Source: Rhodobacterales bacterium (GTDB taxonomy: Bacteria; Pseudomonadota; Alphaproteobacteria; Rhizobiales; Stappiaceae). Taken from it: DNA of 64,000 nt. Positions within the stretch are counted from its first letter, which is position 1, and the number at the start of each line of letters is the position of its first letter. The stretch spans positions 124,001-188,000 of the forward strand of contig VIRH01000058.1 of assembly GCA_008107755.1 (NCBI GenBank). Direction: 5' to 3'. The position numbers and the translations under genes were made by a program. This document shows positions 18,267 through 27,339 of this stretch, piece by piece. The notes below the pieces were generated by a model. The model made no database searches, was not told the origin of the DNA, and saw only the letters and a list, made by a program, of their open reading frames with translations.

Positions 18267-18397
18267 GTCCACGACCATGCATTGCATCGGACAACACAAT
18301 GACTGACCGCTTCCGGTCGTCCTTCTCGATCAGTCATGAAACTGCCACTCACAACACTGCCGTTCACGACACCCGCCCCAACTGATCAGGTTCTTCC

Positions 18398-19324
18398 ATG
18401 CTGATGACACTTGCCGCCCTGATGCCGGTCATTCTGGTGATCGCTTCCGGCTACGTTATCGCCCGCATCGGTTTGATCCGCGGCGAACAGTGGCGCGGCG
18501 TGGAGCTGCTCACCTATTTTGTCCTTTTTCCGGCCGTACTCTTCCGCACGATCTCGCAGGCGGATTTTTCCAGTTTTCCGACGCTGAACATGGGTGGGGC
18601 CCTGCTTGCGTCCATCGTCGTCATGGCAGCCCTCCTTGTCGCGGCAAGGCAGCTCCTTGAACGCCTGTGGGGCATCTCCCCGCCCCGGTTCACGTCGATC
18701 TTTCAGGGCACCTTGCGCTGGAACGCCATGGTCGCCCTGGCCATCGCGGACAATATCGTCGGAGACGCCGGCATCGCCATCATGGCCGTGGCCATGGTGT
18801 TCATGATCCCGCTGCTCAATGTCCTGAGCATTCTCGTTCTGTCACGCTATGCCAGCGGCACCGCGCCAAGCGGCGCCAGGATCGCACGGGACCTTTATAC
18901 CAACCCTCTCATCGTCTCGATCGCGCTTGGCGCCGTCATCAACATTCTGGGCCTTGGCCTTCCCACGATCGTCGACGATACGCTGGAAATCTTTTCCCGG
19001 GCGGCGCTACCGGTCGGGATCATCTGTGTCGGCGCGGGGCTGGAACTCAAGTCGCTGCGGCGACCGGGCCCGGCCCTCTCCCTTGGCGCCTTCCTGCGCC
19101 CCGTGGCCATGCCGCTGCTGGCTTTCGGCTTTGCCAGGCTGTTCGGGGTCGAGGGTCCTGCGCTAACGGTGATCATCATTGCCAGCACCGTTCCCTGTGC
19201 CAGCAATTCCTACATCCTCTCGCGCCAGATGGGCGGCGACGCGAAATTGATGGCCGAAATCATAACGTTGCAGACGCTGGCCGCGGTCGTAACCGTGCCG
19301 CTCGCCCTGCTTCTGCTCGGTTGA
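18398..19324 (+). CDS. AEC (auxin efflux carrier) family transporter
   Basis: 308 residues with about ten hydrophobic helices and an internal two-fold repeat typical of the bile/arsenite/riboflavin transporter-like fold. Recognisable segments are MPVILVIASGYVIARIG at the N-terminus, YTNPLIVSIALGAVINILG in the centre and PCASNSYILSRQMGGD near the C-terminus. Bacterial members export or import small organic acids such as malonate or malate; the substrate here is unknown. Confidence 0.88.
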   Translation: MLMTLAALMPVILVIASGYVIARIGLIRGEQWRGVELLTYFVLFPAVLFRTISQADFSSFPTLNMGGALLASIVVMAALLVAARQLLERLWGISPPRFTSIFQGTLRWNAMVALAIADNIVGDAGIAIMAVAMVFMIPLLNVLSILVLSRYASGTAPSGARIARDLYTNPLIVSIALGAVINILGLGLPTIVDDTLEIFSRAALPVGIICVGAGLELKSLRRPGPALSLGAFLRPVAMPLLAFGFARLFGVEGPALTVIIIASTVPCASNSYILSRQMGGDAKLMAEIITLQTLAAVVTVPLALLLLG

Positions 19325-19444
19325 GGAAATGCGGTCGACCTTCCGGCCGATTTTGTCCGTTCGGACAAATATTTAACATGTGTGTGGACAGCGGGCACGA
19401 AGTGATTTCACGGCTTGTCCTGATGCGCTTTTACCCCTAAAGAA

Positions 19445-20410
19445 ATGACCTCGATGACCGCGAAAAACACCCATCGAGACAACCCTTTTCCCCATCGACA
19501 TCTGCTGGGCATAGAGGGTCTTCACCCCCACGAAATACTGGGCCTTCTGGACCGTGCCGAAGAAGCCGTCGAGGTTTCTCGCCAGGTGCACAAGCGCAAG
19601 CATGTGCTTGAGGGCCGGACCCAGATCAATCTCTTCTTCGAGAACTCCACGCGCACGCAAAGCTCCTTCGAGCTCGCGGGCAAACGCCTCGGCGCGGACG
19701 TGATGAACATGGCGCTCTCGCAGTCCTCGGTCAAAAAGGGTGAGACGCTGATCGACACGGCGGCGACGCTGAACGCGATGCATCCGGACCTTCTCGTGGT
19801 GCGCCACCACGCGGCCGGCGCCGTGCACCTTCTTGCGCGAAAAGTAGGCTGCTCGGTTGTCAATGCCGGTGACGGACCGCACGAACACCCGACGCAAGCG
19901 CTGCTCGATGCACTGACCATCCGCCGGCACAAGGGCAAGATCGCACGACTGACCGTCGCAATCTGCGGCGACATCGCCCATTCCCGCGTCGCGCGCTCCA
20001 ACATCATTCTGCTTAACGCACTCGGCGCACGGGTCAGGGTCGTTGCTCCCTCCACGCTTCTTCCGTCCGGCATTGCACAGATGGGCGTCGAAGTGTTCCG
20101 CGACATGCGCGAAGGGCTCAAGGGGGCCGATATCGTCATGATGCTGCGCCTGCAGCGAGAACGCATGAATGGCGCCTTCATTCCCTCCGTTCGCGAATAT
20201 TACCGCTACTACGGTCTGGATGCGGAAAAGCTCTCCTATGCCCGCGAAGACGCCCTCGTGATGCATCCGGGGCCTATGAACCGGGGTGTCGAGATCGATC
20301 CCTCCATCGCCGACGGGCCGCAGAGCCTGATCCGGGAACAGGTGGAGATGGGCGTTGCCGTTCGCATGGCCGTCCTTGAAGCGCTCGCAGCCAACCTGCC
20401 GAACAACTAG
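19445..20410 (+). CDS. pyrB: Aspartate carbamoyltransferase catalytic subunit
   Basis: 321 residues. It condenses carbamoyl phosphate with aspartate in pyrimidine synthesis. The carbamoyl phosphate motif [13 protein letters not shown], the [12 protein letters not shown] segment and [13 protein letters not shown] are all present. Start ATG 19445 lacks a strong ribosome site; ATG 19454 in the same frame is an alternative. It is followed after 12 bases by a dihydroorotase homologue that lacks metal ligands, the arrangement of ATCases that form a dodecamer with an inactive PyrC'. No pyrI regulatory-subunit gene is present. Confidence 0.97.
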   Translation: MTSMTAKNTHRDNPFPHRHLLGIEGLHPHEILGLLDRAEEAVEVSRQVHKRKHVLEGRTQINLFFENSTRTQSSFELAGKRLGADVMNMALSQSSVKKGETLIDTAATLNAMHPDLLVVRHHAAGAVHLLARKVGCSVVNAGDGPHEHPTQALLDALTIRRHKGKIARLTVAICGDIAHSRVARSNIILLNALGARVRVVAPSTLLPSGIAQMGVEVFRDMREGLKGADIVMMLRLQRERMNGAFIPSVREYYRYYGLDAEKLSYAREDALVMHPGPMNRGVEIDPSIADGPQSLIREQVEMGVAVRMAVLEALAANLPNN

Positions 20411-20422
20411 AGGAACTCCATC

Positions 20423-21724
20423 GTGGCACTCGACACACCCAAACCTCTGGTCCTGTCCAACGCCAGGGTGATCGACCCGGCACGCAATCTGGATGCTCCC
20501 GGTTCAGTCATCATCGCGGACGGCACGATCCTGGCGGCCGGTCCGGAAGCTGCCAATCAGGGCACGCCCTACGGCGCGGAACTCGTCGACTGCAAGGGCG
20601 CCATCGCCTGTCCTGGTCTGATCGACATGTGCGTTTCTGTTGGTGAGCCGGGGGCCGAGCACCGCGAGACGCTTGCAAGCGCCTCTCAGGCTGCGGCCGC
20701 GGGTGGCGTCACCACGATCTGCACCATGCCAGACACCGATCCGGTCATCGACGATCCGGCGCTGGTCGATTTCATCCTGCGCCGCGCCCGTGACACCGCC
20801 AGCGTCAACGTGCTGCCTCTCGCCGCCCTGACCAAGGGGCTCAGGGGAGAGGAAATGTCGGAAATCGGCCTTCTTCAGGAAGCCGGTGCCATTGCCTTCA
20901 CCAACGGCCACAAGTCCGTCAAGAATGCACAGGTCATGCGGCGGATGATGACCTATGCGCGCGATTTCGACGCTCTCGTCATACACCACACGGAAGATCC
21001 GGATCTTGCAGGCGGTGTCATGAACGCAGGCCTCAACGCGAGCTGGAAGGGCCTTTCCGGTGTTCCGCGCGAGGCCGAGATCATCATGCTGGAACGCGAC
21101 CTCCGGCTGGTCGGAATGTCGGGCGGCAAATACCACGCGAACCTGCTTTCAACCGGCGAAAGCGCCGACGTCATGAGAAGCGGCAAGAAGCGCGGGCTGG
21201 ATATCACCGCCGGTGTTTCGATCAATCATCTCACCCACAATGAGAACGACATCGGTGCCTATCGGACATTCTTCAAGATGTCCCCGCCCCTGCGTGACGA
21301 GGACGACCGCCAGGCCATGATCGCCGCGGTCGCCGACGGGACCATCGACATCATCTGTTCCAACCATGATCCGCAGGATGTGGAAACGAAGCGGCATCCC
21401 TGGGCGGAAGCTGAAGACGGCGCCATCGGTCTGGAGACACTGCTGTCGGCAGCGCTGCGCCTTCATCATTCCGAACAGGTCGATCTCGTCACGCTGCTTG
21501 CAGCCATGACGAGCCGCCCGGCGGACCGGCTCGGCCTGGAGTCCGGAAGATTGAACAAAGGCGCCCCCGCCGACGTGATCGTTTTCGATCCGGACCGTCC
21601 CTGGGTGCTGGAAAAGAGCGCAATCCGCTCCAGATCAAAGAACTCCCCCTTCGAGGACGCACGGTTTTCCGGCAGGACGCTTCGTACCGTGGTCGCCGGC
21701 AGAACGGTTTACAACTACACCTGA
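20423..21724 (+). CDS. pyrC: Dihydroorotase homologue PyrC', probably catalytically inactive
   Basis: 433 residues from a GTG start, AGAGGAA upstream, 12 bases after pyrB. The overall amidohydrolase layout of a class I dihydroorotase is clear (GLIDM...EPG, AAGGVTTICTMPDT, SPPLRDEDDRQAM, DGTIDIICSNHDP, GRLNKGAPADVIVFD). However, the usual D-x-H-x-H-x-R-E-P-G reads D68-M-C-V-S-V-G-E-P-G: both zinc histidines become C70 and S72, and the substrate Arg becomes G74. The TDHAPH motif reads SNHDPQ, so the catalytic Asp becomes N314. This matches PyrC' of pseudomonads, needed to assemble PyrB but not an enzyme. A working dihydroorotase should then be encoded elsewhere in the genome. Confidence 0.9.
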   Translation: MALDTPKPLVLSNARVIDPARNLDAPGSVIIADGTILAAGPEAANQGTPYGAELVDCKGAIACPGLIDMCVSVGEPGAEHRETLASASQAAAAGGVTTICTMPDTDPVIDDPALVDFILRRARDTASVNVLPLAALTKGLRGEEMSEIGLLQEAGAIAFTNGHKSVKNAQVMRRMMTYARDFDALVIHHTEDPDLAGGVMNAGLNASWKGLSGVPREAEIIMLERDLRLVGMSGGKYHANLLSTGESADVMRSGKKRGLDITAGVSINHLTHNENDIGAYRTFFKMSPPLRDEDDRQAMIAAVADGTIDIICSNHDPQDVETKRHPWAEAEDGAIGLETLLSAALRLHHSEQVDLVTLLAAMTSRPADRLGLESGRLNKGAPADVIVFDPDRPWVLEKSAIRSRSKNSPFEDARFSGRTLRTVVAGRTVYNYT

Positions 21725-21807
21725 CCCGGCGCGCAAAACCGTCGAAATTCGATCCTGCTTCACGCCACAATTCTCCGGGAAAGTGGCACCGTCTCAATTG
21801 ATGCGGG

Positions 21808-22596
21808 ATGAACCAGATGCGCTTTATAGGTCTTCTTTCCGTCGCCCTGGCCGCCTTGTGCGGTCAGGCGCAGGCGAGCGACCTCTACTTGAAATACAAG
21901 CTCTATGCGATCGGTCTCCCGATCGGGTCGGGGACCCTCAATCTCTCGCTCAACGACAGTGACTTCTCCCTGAATGCGAACGGTCAGACGGCAGCCTTCG
22001 GCAAGCTGATTTCCGACGGCAAGGGATCGGTACGGGTGAAGGGCGATGTCGACGGCAGCTCGATGAGGCCCGGCGATTTCGCCTTCAGCATGACCAGCGA
22101 AGATGAGAAAGACACTGTCTCGATGAAACTTCGTGGCGGCAAGGTGCGCGAGGTGGTCGTCAACCCGCCGCAGGACAGGATGAAGGAGCGGGTCAAGGTG
22201 ACGGCGAAGCATCTGGAGGGCGTTCTCGATCCCCTGACGGCCGCCGTTCTTCCCGCTCCCAAGGGCCTGGCGCCAGAGAGCTGCAACAGAACCCTGTCTC
22301 TTTTCGATGGCAAGGAACGCTATAACATCCATCTGCAATACAAGTCGCAGAGATCCTCAAGCACGTCAGACGGACGTTTCAAGGGCAAGGTTCTGGTCTG
22401 CTCTGCTCGCTATGAGCCAGTCTCAGGCCACCGCAAGGGCCGCAAGGCCATTCAGGCGCTTGCGGACAACAAGTCGATGGAGGTGTGGCTGGCGCCTGTC
22501 GGCGACACGCCATATCTGGTCCCGCTGCGCGCCAGCATCACGGCTCCCTTCGGTCCCCTGGTCATCCAGGCCGACAAATACAAATTCACTGACTGA
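21808..22596 (+). CDS. DUF3108 exported protein
   Basis: 262 residues, or 259 if ATG 21817, which has a better-spaced GGGA, is used. A signal peptide ends AQAS (residue ~24). The mature part is beta-rich, starting LYLKYKLYAIGLPIGSGTLNLSL, typical of DUF3108 periplasmic proteins whose function is unknown. It contains paired cysteines (SCNRTLSLFDG and VLVCSARY). It lies between pyrC' and plsY with 83-base gaps on each side, so it may share the housekeeping transcript, but no functional link is clear. Confidence 0.85.
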   Translation: MNQMRFIGLLSVALAALCGQAQASDLYLKYKLYAIGLPIGSGTLNLSLNDSDFSLNANGQTAAFGKLISDGKGSVRVKGDVDGSSMRPGDFAFSMTSEDEKDTVSMKLRGGKVREVVVNPPQDRMKERVKVTAKHLEGVLDPLTAAVLPAPKGLAPESCNRTLSLFDGKERYNIHLQYKSQRSSSTSDGRFKGKVLVCSARYEPVSGHRKGRKAIQALADNKSMEVWLAPVGDTPYLVPLRASITAPFGPLVIQADKYKFTD

Positions 22597-22679
22597 CGCC
22601 GGATCATACTTGATCCGCCAAGTCATATAGTTAGAGTGCCGGTCCATCCTTTATTTGCACGTTCAGGGGGAAGAGCCGC

Positions 22680-23354
22680 GTGCCTGCACCGATCAGCTGG
22701 GAATTCGCCTGGCCCTATTATCTAGGCGCCCTCGCCTTCGGTTACCTTCTGGGCTGCGTGATGTTTGGCCTGATTCTGACGCAGCTCGCCGGTCTCGGCG
22801 ACATTCGCAAGATCGGATCAGGCAACCTCGGCACCACCAACGTGCTACGCACCGGCAGGAAATCCCTTGCCGCCGCGACCCTTCTGGGCGACGCGCTCAA
22901 AGGCACGGCAGCCGTTCTGATCGTGCGCCATTTCTATGGTCAGGAAATGGCGATCATTGCCGGCTTCGGTGCGTTTCTTGGCCATCTCTTCCCCGTCTGG
23001 CTCAAATTCAAGGGCGGCAAGGGCGTGGCGACCTATCTCGGCATCATACTCGGCCTGTACTGGCCGGCCGGCATCGTCTTCGCGCTCGTCTGGATCGGAA
23101 TGGCCTTTGCCTTCCGCTATTCCTCGCTATCGGCGCTCGTCGCCAGCCTCGTGACACCGGTTCTTCTTTATCTGGTCTTCGGCCAGCAACAACTGGCGGA
23201 GATGGCGATCCTCATGACGCTGATCCTGTGGGCCAAGCACCATGAGAATATCGGCCGGCTCTTTCGCGGTGACGAAAGCAGGATAGGCTCGAAATCCACA
23301 GCCTCCTCCACGCCCGGCGATGCGGATGCAAACGCCGATGGTGGAGGCGCGTGA
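22680..23354 (+). CDS. plsY: Glycerol-3-phosphate acyltransferase PlsY
   Basis: 224 residues from GTG 22680 with AGGGGGAAG upstream. It is an integral inner-membrane enzyme with about five transmembrane helices that moves the acyl group from acyl-phosphate to glycerol-3-phosphate, the first committed step of phospholipid synthesis. Conserved loops are [14 protein letters not shown], the [12 protein letters not shown] glycine-rich loop and [13 protein letters not shown]. The polar tail ([11 protein letters not shown]) is not conserved. Its stop overlaps the dprA start by 4 bases. Confidence 0.96.
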   Translation: MPAPISWEFAWPYYLGALAFGYLLGCVMFGLILTQLAGLGDIRKIGSGNLGTTNVLRTGRKSLAAATLLGDALKGTAAVLIVRHFYGQEMAIIAGFGAFLGHLFPVWLKFKGGKGVATYLGIILGLYWPAGIVFALVWIGMAFAFRYSSLSALVASLVTPVLLYLVFGQQQLAEMAILMTLILWAKHHENIGRLFRGDESRIGSKSTASSTPGDADANADGGGA

Positions 23355-24487
23355 GCGCGATTCCGGAAGAGGCACCCGTCGAGCTTTCCTACGCCGAGCG
23401 GGTCGCGTGGCTACGTCTCATCCGCTCAGAAAACATCGGCCCGGCCACTTTCCGCGATCTCATGAAATTTGCGGGCACAGCAGAGCGCGCGCTTGAACGT
23501 CTGCCAGACCTCGCGCGCAAGGGCGGCAAGAAGAACAACCGGATCTGCCCTGTTTCCGACGCAGAAGCCGAACTGGAAGCCCACGAAAAGAGCGGTGCCA
23601 GACTGGTCGCCATGGGCGAAGCGGATTATCCGCCGCATCTCAAACATATCGACGGCCCTCCTCCCCTCTTGTCCGTGAAAGGCGGCGGTCTTCTCGGTGA
23701 ACCGAGGATGCTTGCCATCGTGGGCGCGCGTAATGCCTCCCTGTCCGGCCGCAAGCTGGCCGGGAACTTCGCCCGTGATCTGGGCGATCATGGCTTTGCC
23801 ATTTCCTCCGGTCTCGCCCGAGGCATCGATGCGGCCGCCCACGAAGCGGCGCTCGCCAGCGGCACGGTGGCCGTTTTCGCCGGGGGCATCGACGTTCTCT
23901 ATCCGCCAGAACATGGCCGGCTCCTGTCCGCGATCATCGATACCGGCGGAAATGTCGTCAGTGAGATGCCCTTTGGCTGGAAACCTCGCGGCCGGGACTT
24001 CCCGCGCCGCAATCGGCTGATTTCGGGCATGTCGCTCGGCGTCATCGTGATCGAGGCCGCCCGCGCCTCCGGGTCTCTGCATACCGCGCGCTATGCCCTG
24101 GAGCAGAACCGGGACATTTTCGCCGTGCCCGGCTCGCCGCTCGACCCGCGCTCGGAAGGGGCCAACGGGCTGATCCGGCAAGGAGCGGAACTGGTCCGGT
24201 CGGCCGAGGACGTATTGGAAAGCCTCGGCTCGCGGCTTGAGCCCGTGCGGCCGATACGCTCCGGGCTTTTCGAGGCCGATGACGCCCGACCAGCAAATCC
24301 CGCCGCCCCCAACGACGGACTGCGTAACAGCGTTCTGGAAGCGCTCGGCCCCACCCCTGTCGATCTCGATGAATTGATCCGCTTCCTTGGGGAGGACGCC
24401 CGGTCAGTGCATATCGTGCTTCTGGAACTGGAACTCGCCGGCAAGCTGGAGCGGCATCGGGGTAACAAAATTTCCCTTCTGATGTAA
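23351..24487 (+). CDS. dprA: DNA-processing protein DprA
   Basis: 378 residues from GTG 23351, overlapping plsY (GTGA). An N-terminal SAM/HhH-like domain ([18 protein letters not shown]) is followed by the extended Rossmann fold ([59 protein letters not shown]) and a C-terminal winged helix (~310-378). DprA loads RecA on incoming single-stranded DNA in natural transformation. It is widespread even in bacteria without known competence. Confidence 0.95.
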   Translation: MSAIPEEAPVELSYAERVAWLRLIRSENIGPATFRDLMKFAGTAERALERLPDLARKGGKKNNRICPVSDAEAELEAHEKSGARLVAMGEADYPPHLKHIDGPPPLLSVKGGGLLGEPRMLAIVGARNASLSGRKLAGNFARDLGDHGFAISSGLARGIDAAAHEAALASGTVAVFAGGIDVLYPPEHGRLLSAIIDTGGNVVSEMPFGWKPRGRDFPRRNRLISGMSLGVIVIEAARASGSLHTARYALEQNRDIFAVPGSPLDPRSEGANGLIRQGAELVRSAEDVLESLGSRLEPVRPIRSGLFEADDARPANPAAPNDGLRNSVLEALGPTPVDLDELIRFLGEDARSVHIVLLELELAGKLERHRGNKISLLM

Positions 24488-24675
24488 TTGCCCGTTTTCC
24501 GTTTAATCTCAGTGGATAACCCTTATCTGGAGGGCACGGGTTGACCCGGGCACTTCAAAGGTCCATTTGACACGCGGCGTATGATCCATGATCGTCTGCG
24601 CCACCAAAGAACGAACAGATCACCTTCTCAACCGGTCGGGGGCACCGTTTCCGGTCAAAAATAATTTGGGTCAGA

Positions 24676-27339
24676 ATGAACGTCGTCATTGTGGAATCGC
24701 CGGCTAAAGCCAAGACGATCAACAAGTATCTCGGTTCCGATTACACGGTCCTTGCATCCTACGGCCATGTGCGAGATCTGCCGCCGAAGGACGGGTCCGT
24801 GCAACCCGACGACAATTTTGCCATGAGCTGGCAGGTCGATTCGAAATCACAGAAGCGGCTTAGCGAAATTGCCAACGCGGTCAAGGATGCCGACCGCCTC
24901 ATTCTCGCGACTGACCCCGACCGCGAAGGCGAAGCGATTTCCTGGCACGTGCTGGAGGTTCTCCAGAAGAAGCGTGTCTTGAAGGACAAGCAGGTCGAAC
25001 GGGTGGTCTTCAACGCCATCACCAAGAAATCGATCCTCGAAGCGATGGACAACCCGCGGCAGCTCGATACGCCGCTGGTCGACGCCTATCTGGCGCGCCG
25101 CGCACTCGACTATCTCGTGGGCTTCACGCTGTCGCCCGTACTCTGGCGCAAGCTGCCCGGCGCCCGGTCCGCCGGACGTGTGCAGTCCGTTGCCCTGCGG
25201 CTGATCTGCGACCGCGAAATGGAAATCGAGACGTTCGTCTCTCAGGAATACTGGTCGATCCTCGCCAACATGAAGACGCCTTCCGGCGACATGTTCCAGG
25301 CAGGCCTGACCGGCTTTGACGGCAAGAAGATCGGCCGTCTCGACATCGGCACCGAAGCCGAGGCCACCGCGATCCGCACGATGCTGGAAAGCGCCTCCTT
25401 CAAGGTCGACAGCGTCGCGTCCAAACCGGCAAAGCGTAATCCGGCAGCGCCCTTCACAACCTCGACCCTGCAGCAGGAAGCCTCGCGCAAGCTCGGCTTT
25501 TCGGCCTCGCGGACGATGCAGGTCGCGCAGAAGCTCTACGAAGGTGTTTCGATCGGCGGCGAGACCTCCGGCCTTATCACCTACATGCGTACCGACGGCG
25601 TCCAGATCGCTGGCGAGGCAATCGCCTCCGCCCGCTCCGTCATCGGCAAGGATTTCGGCGACGCCTATGTTCCCGAAAAGCCGCGTGTCTACACCTCCAA
25701 GGCGAAAAACGCACAGGAAGCCCACGAGGCGATCCGACCGACCGACCTGGCACGCCGCCCGAAGGATATCGCCCGGTTCCTCGATCCCGATCAGGCGCGG
25801 CTCTACGAGCTGATCTGGAAGCGTACGATGGCGTCCCAGATGGAATCCGCCACTCTCGAACGGACCACCATCGAGATCCTTGCGAGCGGCTCCGGCAAAC
25901 AGGCAAGTCTCCGGGCAACGGGGTCCGTCGTCCGGTTCGACGGCTTCCTTGCCCTTTACCAGGAAGGTCGCGACGACGACGAGGACGAGGCCGCCAAGCG
26001 CCTGCCGGCCGTGGACGAAGGCGCAGCCTTGACGGCAGCTTCCGTCGATGGAAGCTCGACACCGATCGAGGCGTCGCAGCATTTCACGACGCCGCCGCCC
26101 CGTTACACGGAAGCAAGCCTCGTCAAGAAGATGGAAGAACTCGGCATCGGCCGGCCTTCCACGTATGCCTCCACGCTGCAGACCCTGCGTGACCGTGAAT
26201 ATGTCGACCTCGACAAGAAGCAGCTCGTTCCGCAGGACAAGGGCCGGATTGTAACCGCGTTCCTCGAAAGCTTCTTCGGTCGTTACGTGGAATTCGATTT
26301 CACGGCGAGCCTTGAGGAACAACTCGACAAGATTTCCGCCGGTGAACTGTCCTGGCTGGACGTGCTGCGCGATTTCTGGACCGGCTTTTCAGGATCTGTG
26401 GCCGAAATCAAGGACTTGCGGGTTGCAGAAGTCATCGACGCACTGAACGAACTGCTCGGTCCGCACATTTTCCCGGAAAAAGAAGACGGCTCCGATCCGC
26501 GCAAGTGTCCGTCCTGCGACAGCGGTCAGCTTTCCCTGAAGGTGAGCCGCTGGGGCGCCTTCATCGGTTGCTCCAACTATCCGGAGTGCGGATATACCCG
26601 CCAGCTTGGCAAGCCGAACGGTGAAAACGGCGAGGCAGACGAGGGACCGAAGGTGCTTGGCACCGATCCGGAAACCGGAATGGACGTTTCCCTGCGCACC
26701 GGCCGGTTCGGCCCTTATGTGCAGCTCGGCGAGGAAGCCAAGCCGAAGCGGGCGTCCCTGCCCCGCGGCTGGTCCGCACCTGATCTGGATCTCGAAAAGG
26801 CGCTTCAGCTCCTGTCGCTGCCGCGCGAAGTCGGCCTGCACCCTGAAGATGGAAAGATGATCAGCGCAGGCATCGGCCGCTACGGTCCCTTCGTCCTGCA
26901 TGAGGGCACCTACGCGAACCTGTCGTCGCCGGAAGAAGTCTTTTCCGTCGGCATCAACCGTGCGGTTGATGCGCTGGCTGAAAAGCGCGCCAAGGGCGGA
27001 CGCGGCCGAGGAACAGCCACACCGTTGAAGGAACTGGGGGAACACCCGTCCGAAGGCGGTCCGGTGAATGTCTTCGAGGGCCGCTATGGGCCTTACGTCA
27101 AGCACGGCAAGATCAACGCGACGCTGCCCAAGGACACGGACCCGAAGGCCGTGACGCTGGAGCAGGCTGTGGAACTGATCACGGCAAAGGCCGGGACCAA
27201 GAAGAAACCCGCCGCGAAGAAGACCGCGGCCAAGAAAACCACGACCAAGAAGACGACCGCAAAGAAGACAGCTCCGAAAAAGACTAAGGCAGCTGTCGAC
27301 GCGTCGTCCGAAGAAGTCCCCTGGGATGATGCGTCTTGA
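24676..27339 (+). CDS. topA: DNA topoisomerase I
   Basis: 887 residues. The N-terminal TOPRIM domain has VVIVESPAKAKTINKYLG and TDPDREGEAISWH. The catalytic Tyr is Y303 in TYMRTDG. One C4 zinc finger (CPSC...CSNYPEC) follows the core, then three TopoI C-terminal repeats marked RFGPYVQLG, RYGPFVLHEG and RYGPYVKHG. The last ~50 residues are a Lys/Ala/Thr-rich tail (KKPAAKKTAAKKTTTKKTT...), resembling histone H1-like DNA-binding tails. The enzyme relaxes negative supercoils. Its stop codon overlaps the rnr TTG start. Confidence 0.98.
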   Translation: MNVVIVESPAKAKTINKYLGSDYTVLASYGHVRDLPPKDGSVQPDDNFAMSWQVDSKSQKRLSEIANAVKDADRLILATDPDREGEAISWHVLEVLQKKRVLKDKQVERVVFNAITKKSILEAMDNPRQLDTPLVDAYLARRALDYLVGFTLSPVLWRKLPGARSAGRVQSVALRLICDREMEIETFVSQEYWSILANMKTPSGDMFQAGLTGFDGKKIGRLDIGTEAEATAIRTMLESASFKVDSVASKPAKRNPAAPFTTSTLQQEASRKLGFSASRTMQVAQKLYEGVSIGGETSGLITYMRTDGVQIAGEAIASARSVIGKDFGDAYVPEKPRVYTSKAKNAQEAHEAIRPTDLARRPKDIARFLDPDQARLYELIWKRTMASQMESATLERTTIEILASGSGKQASLRATGSVVRFDGFLALYQEGRDDDEDEAAKRLPAVDEGAALTAASVDGSSTPIEASQHFTTPPPRYTEASLVKKMEELGIGRPSTYASTLQTLRDREYVDLDKKQLVPQDKGRIVTAFLESFFGRYVEFDFTASLEEQLDKISAGELSWLDVLRDFWTGFSGSVAEIKDLRVAEVIDALNELLGPHIFPEKEDGSDPRKCPSCDSGQLSLKVSRWGAFIGCSNYPECGYTRQLGKPNGENGEADEGPKVLGTDPETGMDVSLRTGRFGPYVQLGEEAKPKRASLPRGWSAPDLDLEKALQLLSLPREVGLHPEDGKMISAGIGRYGPFVLHEGTYANLSSPEEVFSVGINRAVDALAEKRAKGGRGRGTATPLKELGEHPSEGGPVNVFEGRYGPYVKHGKINATLPKDTDPKAVTLEQAVELITAKAGTKKKPAAKKTAAKKTTTKKTTAKKTAPKKTKAAVDASSEEVPWDDAS

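Noticed and set aside
24847-26322. Minus-strand open frame of 491 codons opposite topA
   Set aside because: Shadow of a high-GC gene; no family signal.
27190-27300. Repeated AAGAAGAC-type bases as a DNA repeat array
   Set aside because: They encode the Lys/Thr tail of topoisomerase I and are explained by codon repetition.
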